Source: Verrucomicrobiota bacterium
GTDB lineage: Bacteria; Verrucomicrobiota; Verrucomicrobiia; Limisphaerales; J093
DNA length: 43,404 nucleotides
NCBI GenBank assembly: GCA_012517065.1
Contig: JAAYVR010000180.1
Coordinates: 1 to 43,404, forward strand
Direction of reading: 5' to 3'
The notes under the pieces were generated by a model. It did not search any database. It saw only the letters and a program-made list of their open reading frames with translations, and was not told where the DNA came from. The position numbers and the translations under genes are program-made. Of the stretch, positions 12,717-20,772 are shown one piece after another (within the stretch, counting starts at the first letter, position 1; the number at the start of each line of letters is the position of its first letter).

Positions 12717-13748
12717 TTATATCCGGGCCCGGTACACGGCGATGATGTTTTCCGGTGGAACGTCAGGTTGGAAGAAATGCGCAGGGCCGAGTATATAGCC
12801 GCCATTGCAGCCAAGCACCTCGCAGTAGCGACGGGTTTCGGCTGCGACCTCGCTTGGCGTGGCGTGGGGCAGCAAATGCTGCATATCGATGCCCCCGTGG
12901 AAACAGAGTTGGGTCCCAAACGCCGCTTTGAGGCCCTCGGGCTGCATTCTTGGACTTGCGGGTTGGATCGGATCCAAAACATCCACTCCGAGCCGGATCA
13001 AACGCGGAATAAAGGAAGACACATCCCCGCACGAGTGGAACAACACACGCCCGCCCAGACTGTGGATGCGGGTGATCATCTCCTTGAGGTACGGCACCAC
13101 AAACCGCTCGAACATATCCATCGAAATGAGCGGTCCACGCTGGCTCGCAAGATCGCTGATCAGCAGGTACAGATCGATCCTGCCTCGAGTGATCTCTGCG
13201 GCCCGGGTGTAGTCTTCAAGGTAGAAATCAGTGAACTTGCGGCAAAGGAAGTGGACCCAATCGGGATGTTGGATCATGTCGAGAAAAAACTCTTCCCAGC
13301 CGCGCACGAGGGCGGGCCGCTGCCAAACGTCCGCGAATCCATATACGAGAGCGTACTTATCGTAGTGAAGACATTGGTGCCGAAGAGTCGAACGGTCCAG
13401 ACAATCGGGTGTTGGCCATTCAAAGCTTTCGAGGTCGGCCAGCGTCTTTGCTCCAGCGAGCGCGCCCTTGACATCCTCGCGCATGGGTCCCCAAGGCGTT
13501 GGTTGGAGTACGAATCTCTCGCCCCAGAAATTCTGGAGCAGACCATCCCCAATCGGGCGGTCCGGAGGCGCCGGCGCTTCGAGATGACGCACATCCACGC
13601 CGAGGTCCTCCAGCAAGCGGTCTCTATCCCCGTGCCCGACATGGGCCAGCAGGCGGTTCCATGTGGGCGGTTCAGCCCAGAAATCGCACGGGGTGCAATC
13701 CGGTTGCTTGTGCGCAAGTGCGCTTAACACCCGTTCACGTGGACTCAT
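12717..13748 (-). CDS. Uroporphyrinogen-III decarboxylase-like protein
   Basis: A 343-residue member of the URO-D barrel superfamily. The start chosen is the ATG at 13748 (MSPRERVLSALAHKQPD), the normal N-terminus of this family. An in-frame upstream extension to 13958 encodes Cys-rich sequence unlike the family and is rejected. Visible features are the N-terminal ERV..AL.....D segment, the late FHSCGDVSSFIPRL strand-loop where related methyltransferases bind zinc, and GGIDMQHLLPHATP near the C-terminus. Such proteins in Verrucomicrobiota and Planctomycetes usually are not the haem enzyme: the Arg-rich HemE N-terminus is absent, and many relatives are corrinoid-linked methyltransferases or uncharacterised. 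The substrate is therefore unknown. It lies 106 bases upstream of ppdK on the same strand and could be co-transcribed with it, although no functional link is evident. Confidence 0.85.
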   Translation of the reverse strand: MSPRERVLSALAHKQPDCTPCDFWAEPPTWNRLLAHVGHGDRDRLLEDLGVDVRHLEAPAPPDRPIGDGLLQNFWGERFVLQPTPWGPMREDVKGALAGAKTLADLESFEWPTPDCLDRSTLRHQCLHYDKYALVYGFADVWQRPALVRGWEEFFLDMIQHPDWVHFLCRKFTDFYLEDYTRAAEITRGRIDLYLLISDLASQRGPLISMDMFERFVVPYLKEMITRIHSLGGRVLFHSCGDVSSFIPRLIRLGVDVLDPIQPASPRMQPEGLKAAFGTQLCFHGGIDMQHLLPHATPSEVAAETRRYCEVLGCNGGYILGPAHFFQPDVPPENIIAVYRARI

Positions 13749-13925
13749 GACGCGGTAGAGTATAACCGATCGGCAATCGAGGGAGGCAGAAGAATCTGGG
13801 GCGAAAATATCTGAGCAGCAGAATTTGAGGCAGAACCATATTTGGCAGAGAGATGCAGCGCAGAAAAAGAGGTCGGAGCGGATGTTTGGCGTGGCGGTCG
13901 GGAATGCGGACGTGCCATTTGGTCC

Positions 13926-14075
13926 GCATATTTCGCAGTCCGGTGTAGCTGAAACCAAAGCCGCCTGACGGGCGCCGGCCCGGCTCCGCCGCCCCTTTTT
14001 GATAGCCGCCGGCCACGCGCCGGGCTGCGAAATATCTGCTGCGACTCCGTCGCTGGGAAAAGCGCCCTGATCAAC
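13926..14075. repeat. Inverted dispersed repeat (GCGACGGAGTCGC module)
   Basis: The left part (CATATTTCGCAGTCCGGTGTAG) and, in the opposite sense, the right part (GCTGCGAAATATCTGCTGCG and GCGACTCCGTCGC) match the module following the tandem repeats at 25318-25366 and 36098-36147. The two halves face each other around a GC-rich centre (GGGCGCCGGCCCGGCTCC), so the whole can fold into a long hairpin. It lies upstream of the URO-D-like gene; no gene is seen here. Confidence 0.65.
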
Positions 14076-14125
14076 CCCCCACCGGCCACGCCGCTGTCAG
14101 AGTAACTCCCAACCAAATGTAACTC

Positions 14126-14220
14126 TTCCGCCTAAAGGCGGGACTCTAACGGCCGCGGGCGCGGCATCGCCTAATGCGCAGCACAACCCATCGCCGTTAC
14201 AGTTCCGCGTTTACGCGGAA
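14126..14220 (+). repeat. TTCCGC-hairpin repeat, copy 2
   Basis: Starts TTCCGCCTAAAGGCGGGACT and ends TTCCGCGTTTACGCGGAA. Both ends are themselves small hairpins (CCGCCTAAAGGCGG and TTCCGCGTTTACGCGGAA). It is the first of a tandem pair spaced 142 bases, with the other at 14268. Confidence 0.8.
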
Positions 14221-14267
14221 CACAGGCAGTTCACTTAACAGTGCTAATGGTCAGGTTCACGAAACTG

Positions 14268-14362
14268 TTCCGCCTAAAGGCGGGACTCTAGCGGTCGCAG
14301 GTGCGGCGTCGCCCGATGCGCAGAGCAACCCATCGCTGGCAGACTTCCGCGTTTAGGGGGAA
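14268..14362 (+). repeat. TTCCGC-hairpin repeat, copy 3
   Basis: Same orientation and order of blocks as the copy at 14126: TTCCGCCTAAAGGCGGGACT at the left, GCGTCGCCCGATGCGCAGAG in the middle, CATCGC, and a decayed right hairpin TTCCGCGTTTAGGGGGAA. The copies differ at scattered bases and are therefore not a very recent duplication. Confidence 0.8.
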
Positions 14363-14429
14363 AACTGAAAGCTTTCTGGTCCTGATTGTGTTACCCCAGC
14401 GCTTTGCGCCTGTGCCAATGGGCGACCTG

Positions 14430-14730
14430 TGGCGCTCCGACCCAACTGCGTGTCTGTCCCCATTTGGCCCCATTCGATCTCGCCGCTGATCCAAATGGTT
14501 TCTACGCGCTGCCGCGGATGCAGTGGGCGTTGGCAGGCGCGAAGCGCTTGGAGTGCGGCAGCTTGCTGCCGCTTTGTTCTTATGCACAAACACCGTGTCT
14601 GTCCCCATATCGGCAGCGGAGGGGTTATTTCGCAGACTTCGGCAGCCACCGATTGGAACAAGGGACAATCTGAAGGGCATGCCGCAATCCTGGGACAAAG
14701 CCCAAGCAACGAGCCTGTCACTCAATTCCG
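14430..14730 (-). repeat. Composite dispersed repeat, copy R2 (reversed)
   Basis: Read on the minus strand it has the complete order of modules: GAGTGACAGGCTCGTTG, GATTGCGGCATG, ATTGTCCCTTGTTCCAATC, GGCTGCCGAAGTCTG, ATATGGGGACAGACACGGTG, the palindrome GCGGCAGCAAGCTGCCGC, AAGCGCTTCGCGC, GCCCACTGCATCCGCGG and a second GGGGACAGACAC box. It is the cleanest full-length example and lies in a 1.3-kb gap that has no convincing gene. Confidence 0.85.
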
Positions 14731-14820
14731 ACTCACTCCCAAAGGCTTTGTTGTTGTGACCGCTTAACTAACTGCCGGGGAAGCAGATACGTAGGAATCG
14801 ACCAAACTCGCAGCCTGAGA

Positions 14821-14834
14821 ATATTCGCGAATAT
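14821..14834. other. 14-bp perfect palindrome
   Basis: ATATTCGCGAATAT is a perfect inverted repeat in a gene-free stretch. A related half, GATTCGCAAATATG, follows near 14895. It could be a protein-binding site, but no adjacent regulator gene or well-supported downstream gene gives it a role. Confidence 0.4.
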
Positions 14835-14929
14835 GAAGGACTTCTCAATATGATGATACACCCGGAGTGATCTTGGAAGCGGGTGTCTTCAAGAGATTCG
14901 CAAATATGCGGGCTCCCTGAACTCTCGCC

Positions 14930-14996
14930 GGAATGAGGCTTTGGGTGTGTATGGTGTTTCGGCGGGTGGATTACCCGGCTAGCGAGTCAGCCTGAG
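14930..14996 (+). repeat. GCTTTGGGTGT dispersed repeat, copy 1
   Basis: CTCGCCGGAATGAGGCTTTG, then GGTGTGTATGG, then GGATTACCCGGCTAGCGAGTC. The same order, with substitutions, appears at 35190-35262 (plus) and 15594-15656 (minus). No reading frame is conserved between copies, which argues for a non-coding element. Confidence 0.55.
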
Positions 14997-15112
14997 TATT
15001 GCCAAACGGGTCGCCGATGCATCTCAAAATGCTGATTTTTGCCTTGAACTGGGGCAATGGAGTCAGTAGAGTGTGCGCGTCATTGAGGAGAATTGTGTTT
15101 GTGAGGAGCACA

Positions 15113-15337
15113 ATGATCGACACAACTGATCGCATCCGCAATGCAGCGTCATTCGGCCGTTTGGGTTTCCGATCCGGCTCTCTGGTGCATCGCATTCAAC
15201 GGAGTAACGATAAGCCAAATCCGCTGCTACGCACGTTGCATGCAAACTGCTTCCCTTTCATTTCATCCAACAAGGTCTGGCTGTTTATGCTGGCGATCAG
15301 GCATCTGAAACCAAATCGGACCTTGTATCGATCGTAA
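15113..15337 (+). CDS. Possible small protein (74 residues)
   Basis: A doubtful gene. The ATG at 15113 has a good ribosome-binding site (GAGGAG, about 5 bases upstream). The 74-residue product (MIDTTDRIRNAASFGRLG...) is basic and has no recognisable domain. It lies in a repeat-rich, gene-poor gap, and an open minus-strand frame at 15196-15744 overlaps it. The ribosome-binding site is the only positive evidence. Confidence 0.25.
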   Translation: MIDTTDRIRNAASFGRLGFRSGSLVHRIQRSNDKPNPLLRTLHANCFPFISSNKVWLFMLAIRHLKPNRTLYRS

Positions 15338-15352
15338 TATGAGCCGCGAGTT

Positions 15353-15589
15353 ATGGAGTACACCACTGTTATAGTCGTCGCCATCGTTGTTGCCATTTGT
15401 GCTTTCTTGGGCTTTCTGGCCGAGCGCTGGAGCAGGCCGAATTGTTCAATGACGACGAAGAATGGTTCCGGCATTGGCCATGTTGAGTTGCCACCGGCGG
15501 ACGTGTTGGCCGGAAAATGGCGGTCAGACAAAACAAATACGCAGCGTGCTGGACCGAAAGCTGGTGACGATCCAAATCGCTTGTCGTGA
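15353..15589 (+). CDS. Possible small single-pass membrane protein
   Basis: A 78-residue frame whose first 23 residues form a clear hydrophobic helix (VIVVAIVVAICAFLGFLA) followed by a basic/polar tail, as in many small bacterial membrane proteins. There is no clear ribosome-binding site; it follows the preceding doubtful ORF by 15 bases. The open minus-strand frame at 15196-15744 is an alternative, but its product looks like ordinary antisense translation. It remains unproven. Confidence 0.3.
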   Translation: MEYTTVIVVAIVVAICAFLGFLAERWSRPNCSMTTKNGSGIGHVELPPADVLAGKWRSDKTNTQRAGPKAGDDPNRLS

Positions 15590-15593
15590 CCCG

Positions 15594-15656
15594 ACCGGAC
15601 CTGACCCGGAAACCTCACCGGTTCACCGGCCAAAGACACCAAAAGCTTTATTCCGA
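15594..15656 (-). repeat. GCTTTGGGTGT dispersed repeat, copy 2 (reversed)
   Basis: On the minus strand it reads GGAATAAAGCTTTTGGTGTC, TTTGGCCGGTGAAC and CGGTGAGGTTTCCGGGTCAG, matching 35190-35262 closely in order and spacing. Confidence 0.6.
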
Positions 15657-15756
15657 TGATGACGTCTCGGAGCTCGCACGTTTTGTAATCTTGCGAAGAC
15701 AACCGCCTCACGGACTGCTGCGACATATTTAATATGCGTGCCAAAGAATCTCTCTG

Positions 15757-18513
15757 CTATCGGGTGATCACAGCATGTCCTGGCGACAGAGGCGGAAGGT
15801 CGAACTCGAGAATCAGGTCGTTGCCGTCCAGTTGTTGCTGGCAACCCGTAACCTTCACTTCGGCAGCGGGACCAAGACCAGTTTCTTTCAAGTTTATCCG
15901 CACCTTGCGGCGGGCGGCAGTATCAGTCAGGTTGAAAACGTTGAGCACGGCCTGGGGCTTCTTTGGGTGCAAATGCAGATGGGCTGTCTCGTCTATTCCG
16001 ACAAATCGGCCGCGAGCATAAAAGTCGCGCAGCCGATTGTATTCTGCCACGGCGTTCTTGTATGCGCGGTATCGTGTTTCGTTTTCCTGCTGTGAGTTGA
16101 GGCCTTTTTTGCCGCCTATGCCGAGGTGGCGAACAGTTGAGGCGTACCACCAAAAAGCGAGGCAGGCATCGTTGTCGCCTTCCATGGTGATGTGATTGTA
16201 CAGCGGGATGTCGCAACCGAGGTTGTAGTAGTAAAGGCAAAGTGCTTTGCCGGATTTGAGGTCTTCGATTGGGTTCCACATGAATTCGAAGGCCCAGTTT
16301 TCCTGGTATCGGTTGTGCGTGAATCCCTGGTGCCAGTAGGTCGGTGTATAACGCATTGTCCACGGCCACACAGGATCGTGCGCCTCGACGAGCACGTGCG
16401 GGTATTTGGCGCGGGTTGCCTCAATCAAACCGTACACCGCGCGCACATGTCCTTCAGGAGTCGATGGCACCGGATGACCGTGATTCAGGTCGTAGCATGG
16501 CCCCCGCCAGTCGAATTCGTCGAACATCATGAAATCGACGCCGCCTCCTGTGACGGCGAGAATGCGTTTGAGTTTTTCCTTCTGCCACGCTTTGCACTGG
16601 GTGCACACCTCCCAAAACCCAATCGGATTGCCAGGTGTTACAGGCGGCGCCTGGCGACGTCTGACCGGTTGAACCGCATTTGCTGGCGCTGGAGCGGATT
16701 CATAGACTTCAAGCTCGTCAATTCGCGCCGCTCCGCCTTCGGCTGCGTATATGACAATTCGCACCCAACGCGCCGAAACCGAATCGAACTTGAAGTGTCG
16801 GCCGGTGTGCAATGCTGGTCCTTCATACGCGAAGACCTTTGTCCATTTCGATGAATCAGAGGCAGGGTCATACTCGGAGGCGACGAACACGGCGAACTTC
16901 GTTATTGCGCGGTCTTGGTAATGAGCCGTGTGATCGCTGCCGATGGCGATCTCGTTTATGGCATGGACGCTGCCGAGATCGACCTCGGCCCACGAAGGTT
17001 CGCCCGCGGATATCCAACTGCACGGGTTGCCGTAGTAACCATCGTTGAGATGCACGATGGCGTGGATGTTCGGGTATCCGCTTATGACCGATGAAGCATT
17101 GGCCTTTGCTTCGGGCAGCAGCGCCAGATTGCGCCGCCCATCTGGCGTCGTCAGCGGTGCAGGTTTCGACGGCGCAGATGCGGTGTGGATCAGCGGACGC
17201 GAGTATTCGCCTGCCTGGCCGGAACGACGGATGTACCATGCCTTTGGGAACTCGTCCCGGTACACTCGTCCGATGGTTCGATACCCGAGTCGGAGGCCGT
17301 ACTTCTGTTTGAGTTCACGCGCGAAATCAGCGACCTTGCCAAGTCGTTGTTCGTCCCACAATGTGGTTCCCTCACACACTTCCCAACCCGGATCAAGGTA
17401 GAGAAGGTCACACCCGATGTCTCGTGCTTTGGCTGCTTCATTGAACAGAGCTTCACGGGTGTAGTGTTTGAAAAGCTGCTCGCGGTCCGAGTGGTACCAG
17501 CCGACGTCAAACAGCTCATTCCAGTTTAGTGGGGGGGCGTAATCCGGCGGAAAACCATGACCGCGCTCGCGCAGCCATTGCCGATAAAGATCGTAAGCGC
17601 GCGGCCAGCCGCCATCGAACACGGTGTATTCTGTGATGCCGAAGGTGACCCTGTCATGGGGCCGAATCAACGTCGCCGGACGCGGTTCGCGGTACAGCGC
17701 CAGTCCGACGCCCCCGAACCGCAGGCATCGGCGGTCCCTGGCTTCTTCAACCGCAGCGATCGAGTACTCGATCATTTCTTGGTTGTATTTTGCAACGAGA
17801 AGACCGTGCTGGCCGTCTGTCCATGCCCAGGCTTCAGACCTTAGTTTGCCGCGGTCAACGAGTTCTTGATCTTCGACTGTGGCGTCGTTTGCCCAATCAG
17901 AATTACTGAAGCGCCCGGCTATCAAGTCCTCGACGCTGTAGTCGTGCAGTTTGCCGTCGGATTGCCGCCGGTACGGAACCGCCACGAGCCGCAATGCGCG
18001 CGTGTCAGACCCGAGTTCCTTTGCGAATCCAAACTCGATGTCAGCAACTTTCAGCAGTTCGCTTCCCCGATTGTGCAGAGTGATGGTCTCTGACATGGCG
18101 TTGCTGCCCGCCCAGAAAAACCGCTGAAGAATCTGAACAGGCGAGCCCCGCAGGGTCCCGCTAACCTGAACTGCGCCCTCGCGAGACTGGACGCGCGGAT
18201 TCTCAATACCCGACAAAACACGCCCGTCCTCAAGCTTGAGCCTGTAAATGTAAGGCAGGTCTGCCCACACCCGGCCGGTCTGGCGGTCGTGGATTTGGAG
18301 GCGAACCTCACTTTTGTCCTTCGCGACTTCGAAACCGATTCGCACGCTTTGCGGCTGGGCTGCTTCCGAAGCCGGATTTGCACCTGCCAAGGCCAAACCA
18401 CATGCTAAGACGGCCAACAACCACCTTGGCTGGCAGCAGCGCAAAAGTGAAGCACTGCTGCTGGATGACTCGTGGAAACGAATTCTTGCAAGGCAATTCA
18501 TACGCTGAAACAT
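15757..18513 (-). CDS. Secreted glycoside-hydrolase-like protein with inserted discoidin domain
   Basis: A 918-residue protein, probably an exported glycan-degrading enzyme related to the alpha-galactosidase clan (GH27/GH36-like); the substrate is unknown. The signal sequence lies at about residues 30-50 (WLLAVLACGLALAGA). An N-terminal beta-sandwich runs to about 290. The TIM barrel opens about 325 (WNELFDVGWYHSD, LLYLDPGWEVCEGTTLW at 370-386), is interrupted at about 450-620 by an F5/8-type discoidin domain (NALLPEAKANASS-like start, WAEVDLGSVHAINEIAIGSD, ARWVRIVIYAAEGG), and resumes (VDFMMFDEFDW at 659-669, whose Asp/Glu are candidate catalytic residues; VEAHDPVWPW). A C-terminal beta domain ends at PGHAVITR. 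Two ATGs compete, at 18513 and 18501. No transporter or regulator flanks it. The class is likely; the exact GH family is uncertain. Confidence 0.85.
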   Translation of the reverse strand: MFQRMNCLARIRFHESSSSSASLLRCCQPRWLLAVLACGLALAGANPASEAAQPQSVRIGFEVAKDKSEVRLQIHDRQTGRVWADLPYIYRLKLEDGRVLSGIENPRVQSREGAVQVSGTLRGSPVQILQRFFWAGSNAMSETITLHNRGSELLKVADIEFGFAKELGSDTRALRLVAVPYRRQSDGKLHDYSVEDLIAGRFSNSDWANDATVEDQELVDRGKLRSEAWAWTDGQHGLLVAKYNQEMIEYSIAAVEEARDRRCLRFGGVGLALYREPRPATLIRPHDRVTFGITEYTVFDGGWPRAYDLYRQWLRERGHGFPPDYAPPLNWNELFDVGWYHSDREQLFKHYTREALFNEAAKARDIGCDLLYLDPGWEVCEGTTLWDEQRLGKVADFARELKQKYGLRLGYRTIGRVYRDEFPKAWYIRRSGQAGEYSRPLIHTASAPSKPAPLTTPDGRRNLALLPEAKANASSVISGYPNIHAIVHLNDGYYGNPCSWISAGEPSWAEVDLGSVHAINEIAIGSDHTAHYQDRAITKFAVFVASEYDPASDSSKWTKVFAYEGPALHTGRHFKFDSVSARWVRIVIYAAEGGAARIDELEVYESAPAPANAVQPVRRRQAPPVTPGNPIGFWEVCTQCKAWQKEKLKRILAVTGGGVDFMMFDEFDWRGPCYDLNHGHPVPSTPEGHVRAVYGLIEATRAKYPHVLVEAHDPVWPWTMRYTPTYWHQGFTHNRYQENWAFEFMWNPIEDLKSGKALCLYYYNLGCDIPLYNHITMEGDNDACLAFWWYASTVRHLGIGGKKGLNSQQENETRYRAYKNAVAEYNRLRDFYARGRFVGIDETAHLHLHPKKPQAVLNVFNLTDTAARRKVRINLKETGLGPAAEVKVTGCQQQLDGNDLILEFDLPPLSPGHAVITR

Positions 18514-18769
18514 TTCTTGATGCTATCTCTGACAATCTTCGCAACCAGCACGAATTTTCTTCGTTAAGGACCGACAAACTCCAGGTGGCCTCGGAGCGAC
18601 CAAATTCTGACCAGGTAACAAGGGGGCCAGATACCAAGAACAGCGACAACCCGCCAGCATCATCGCGCTGCGTGCTCGATTCGTCTGCGAAGGAGCCGCG
18701 TCAGCTCGGAAATCTCATTAGCTAATTCCCCAAATACAACCATGCGTTCAATTCGGTGAAGTTTTCGGG

Positions 18770-19054
18770 TCAGACCTCTTCGTCTTCTTCGTTTAGCCAG
18801 TCGATTTCAGGCAACTTGGCCAACTGTTCAACATAGTCGCTGTATCTGTATTGTTCCCCTCGCAACACGTGCCATATGTAAAGTGCCAACACAATTGCTA
18901 TCAACTCCTGAGCTTTGGTCGCGGAATATCCCATTGCGAGCAGTCGATTGTAATGCAGCTTTACTTCAGGTGTGTCGGGACTGTTCAACTGGTCTTGAAC
19001 AGCTCGCAGCATGAGGCGTTTGCGAGTCCGCTTTCCAATTGCTTCGTGATGCAT
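18770..19054 (-). CDS. Small acidic conserved-looking protein
   Basis: A protein of 94 residues from the ATG at 19054, or 99 from an in-frame TTG at 19069. It is helical, with a basic N-terminus (GKRTRKRLMLRAVQDQ), a central hydrophobic helix (AQELIAIVLALYIWHVL) and a strongly acidic end (LNEEDEEV). The amphipathic, well-formed composition makes it likely real. I recognise no domain with confidence, though small DUF1841-type proteins have a similar layout. The glycoside-hydrolase-like gene starts 256 bases downstream on the same strand. No clear ribosome-binding site is seen. Confidence 0.6.
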   Translation of the reverse strand: MHHEAIGKRTRKRLMLRAVQDQLNSPDTPEVKLHYNRLLAMGYSATKAQELIAIVLALYIWHVLRGEQYRYSDYVEQLAKLPEIDWLNEEDEEV

Positions 19055-19296
19055 AAGAGAAGAGTCCAACTCTTGCCCAAACCACGCAATGAGTCGAGCA
19101 AAACACGCGCCACCGACGGCGTCGCCCGGTACAGGACGAATTTGTCAGCACACCTGTTGGCCCGCGTGTTTCACAGGTGGAACATGCTGCAAATCGGGTC
19201 TCTTACATGATAATACTATTGTTTTCATGCTGTGCGGTTAGTCAGTTCGTCAGTATCTGCTTTTCTGACCGCCAGTAAGGCTGTCACCACGGTACT

Positions 19297-19442
19297 GATA
19301 TGGTGCCAGGCGCGTTGTTTGCGCATAGGAAAAAAGCGGCAGCGAGCTGCCGCACTCCAAACGCTTCGCGCCTGCCAATGCCGATATGGGGACAGGCACG
19401 TTGTTTTCGGCGTCATGCCGATATGGGGACAGACACGTAGTT
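19297..19442 (+). repeat. Composite dispersed repeat, copy R3 (partial)
   Basis: Contains a decayed first box (ATATGGTGCCAGGCGCGTTG), the palindrome GCGGCAGCGAGCTGCCGC, CACTCCAAACGCTTCGCGCC, and two further boxes, GATATGGGGACAGGCACGTT and GATATGGGGACAGACACGTA, separated by TTCGGCGTCATGCC. It lacks the AAATAGAGTGACAGGC half. It occupies the 490-base gap before the acyl-ligase gene, where nothing else was seen. Confidence 0.8.
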
Positions 19443-19543
19443 CCGAGACTCGGACGTCTGTCGGCTGACGGCGGTGGTTGGAAGGCAAGACGTTCGACGC
19501 AATGCTGGAAAGCCGTGTCGAGATGTGACACACTGACCGGGAT

Positions 19544-20578
19544 ATGAGCGCGGCCACGCCAATTGATCTTGCTGATTTGTATCAGGTGTTCGAGAGGCTC
19601 GACGGAGGGGAGAGCATTGCTCTTGTGCCGTCGGCTGACGGTCCGGAATTGACAGATCCGCCTGGTGAACCTGAGGCGTGGTTGGGGGTTACGTCGTCGG
19701 GCTCGACGGGCCGGCCCAAACTTCAGTGGCGGCGATGGAGAGAGATCAGAGGCGGCACGGTGTCCAAGCCGGGTGTGATGGGGTGGACGTGGGCGTCGCC
19801 GTACCGGCCATGGACATTTGCCGGGGTGCAGGTAGCTGCGCAGGCGTGGGCGAGCAACAGTGCAATCATTACTTTGGGGACAGATTGGGCCGAGGCATGG
19901 GCGAGTTTGGCGGAGAACAGTGTCGATGCAGTGTCAGCAACGCCAACTTATCTGGATTTGCTTTTGCAGGAGGAACCGCAGGAGGGTATAGCATGGGAAC
20001 CGCGACAGATCACTTTGGGCGGAGAACCGCTCAGGTCGGCGGTGGGGGAACGATTGCGTCGGCGGTTCCCGAACTCGAATTTCACCGTGATTTACGCGAT
20101 GGCAGAATTGGGGGTACTGCTCAAAACACGCCGTGTCGATGGCTGGTACGAGGTCGAGTCGCTTCGGCATGCAGCAGACGACTGGCGTGTGGTGGACGGC
20201 GGGCTCGAGATCAAGCGCGGAGGCAAATGGCATCGGACGGGTGACCGCGTTGAAGTTGAAGGCGATTTGATGCGGGTGATTGGGAGGTTGGATCAGGTGG
20301 CAAATGTTGCGGGGACAAAGGTGAGCCTTTTGGAAGTGACGGAGCTGGCCGAGCAGGTGCCTGGTGTGCGCCGGGCTGCTGCGGTCGCAGAACCGAATCC
20401 TGTGACCGGGGAGATTGTTTGTCTGAAGTACGCAGTTGAACCCGGCTGGGAGGGGGCGGTGGTATTGGAATCGCTGCAGCGGACGTTGAGAGAACGTCTG
20501 CGCAAAGAAGCGTGGCCGCGAAAGTGGGTCGAGGAAACAGTCGGACCGGCACAGAACGCGAAGCGGGCGGTGCGGTAG
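19544..20578 (+). CDS. Compact AMP-forming acyl/aryl ligase (ANL superfamily)
   Basis: A 344-residue adenylate-forming enzyme, expected to activate a carboxylic acid as acyl-AMP and pass it to CoA or a carrier protein. The nucleotide-binding loop SSGSTGRPK is at residues 51-59, an aromatic A5-like motif (YAMAELG) at 184-190, RTGD at 231-234, GRLDQVANVAGTKV at 247-260, and a candidate catalytic Lys at 340 (NAKRAVR) two bases from the usual C-terminal position. The usual ANL length is 500-550; nearly all of the N-terminal part that normally precedes the first loop is missing, but the motifs are intact and the frame has a plausible own start, so it looks like a compact form and not a fragment. 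It heads the exosortase block, 194 bases before the dehydrogenase. AMP ligases are known companions of some exosortase loci (the exosortase A system-associated family), which supports a role in modifying a surface product. Confidence 0.85.
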   Translation: MSAATPIDLADLYQVFERLDGGESIALVPSADGPELTDPPGEPEAWLGVTSSGSTGRPKLQWRRWREIRGGTVSKPGVMGWTWASPYRPWTFAGVQVAAQAWASNSAIITLGTDWAEAWASLAENSVDAVSATPTYLDLLLQEEPQEGIAWEPRQITLGGEPLRSAVGERLRRRFPNSNFTVIYAMAELGVLLKTRRVDGWYEVESLRHAADDWRVVDGGLEIKRGGKWHRTGDRVEVEGDLMRVIGRLDQVANVAGTKVSLLEVTELAEQVPGVRRAAAVAEPNPVTGEIVCLKYAVEPGWEGAVVLESLQRTLRERLRKEAWPRKWVEETVGPAQNAKRAVR

Positions 20579-20704
20579 TGGGCTGTTGGGTTTGCAGGGG
20601 CTCGCGCAGACGGATTGGTGGTGGCGGGTTTGTCTGGTTGATTGTAAGGCTTTGATTTGGGAAAGTGCGCAACGACATGTGCGCCAGTGCTAATGAGTGA
20701 TCTG

Positions 20705-20740
20705 GCTGATAGGGCTGATCGGACTGATCGGACCGGCCGG
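20705..20740 (+). repeat. Four 9-bp tandem units
   Basis: GCTGATAGG, GCTGATCGG, ACTGATCGG and ACCGGCCGG follow each other without gaps in the 194-base space between the ligase and dehydrogenase genes. This may be a slippage-prone spacer; no promoter or terminator is evident there. Confidence 0.7.
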
Positions 20741-20772
20741 AGTGATAAGGGAGTGACTGTGCTGATTGACTT

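Noticed and set aside
13749-13958. N-terminal extension of the URO-D-like protein
   Set aside because: The additional 70 residues do not resemble the family; the ATG at 13748 gives the normal start.
15196-15744. Minus-strand frame of 182 codons in the repeat-rich gap
   Set aside because: It passes through a dispersed repeat (15594-15656), has no recognisable domain, and conflicts with the small plus-strand frames; no ribosome-binding site.
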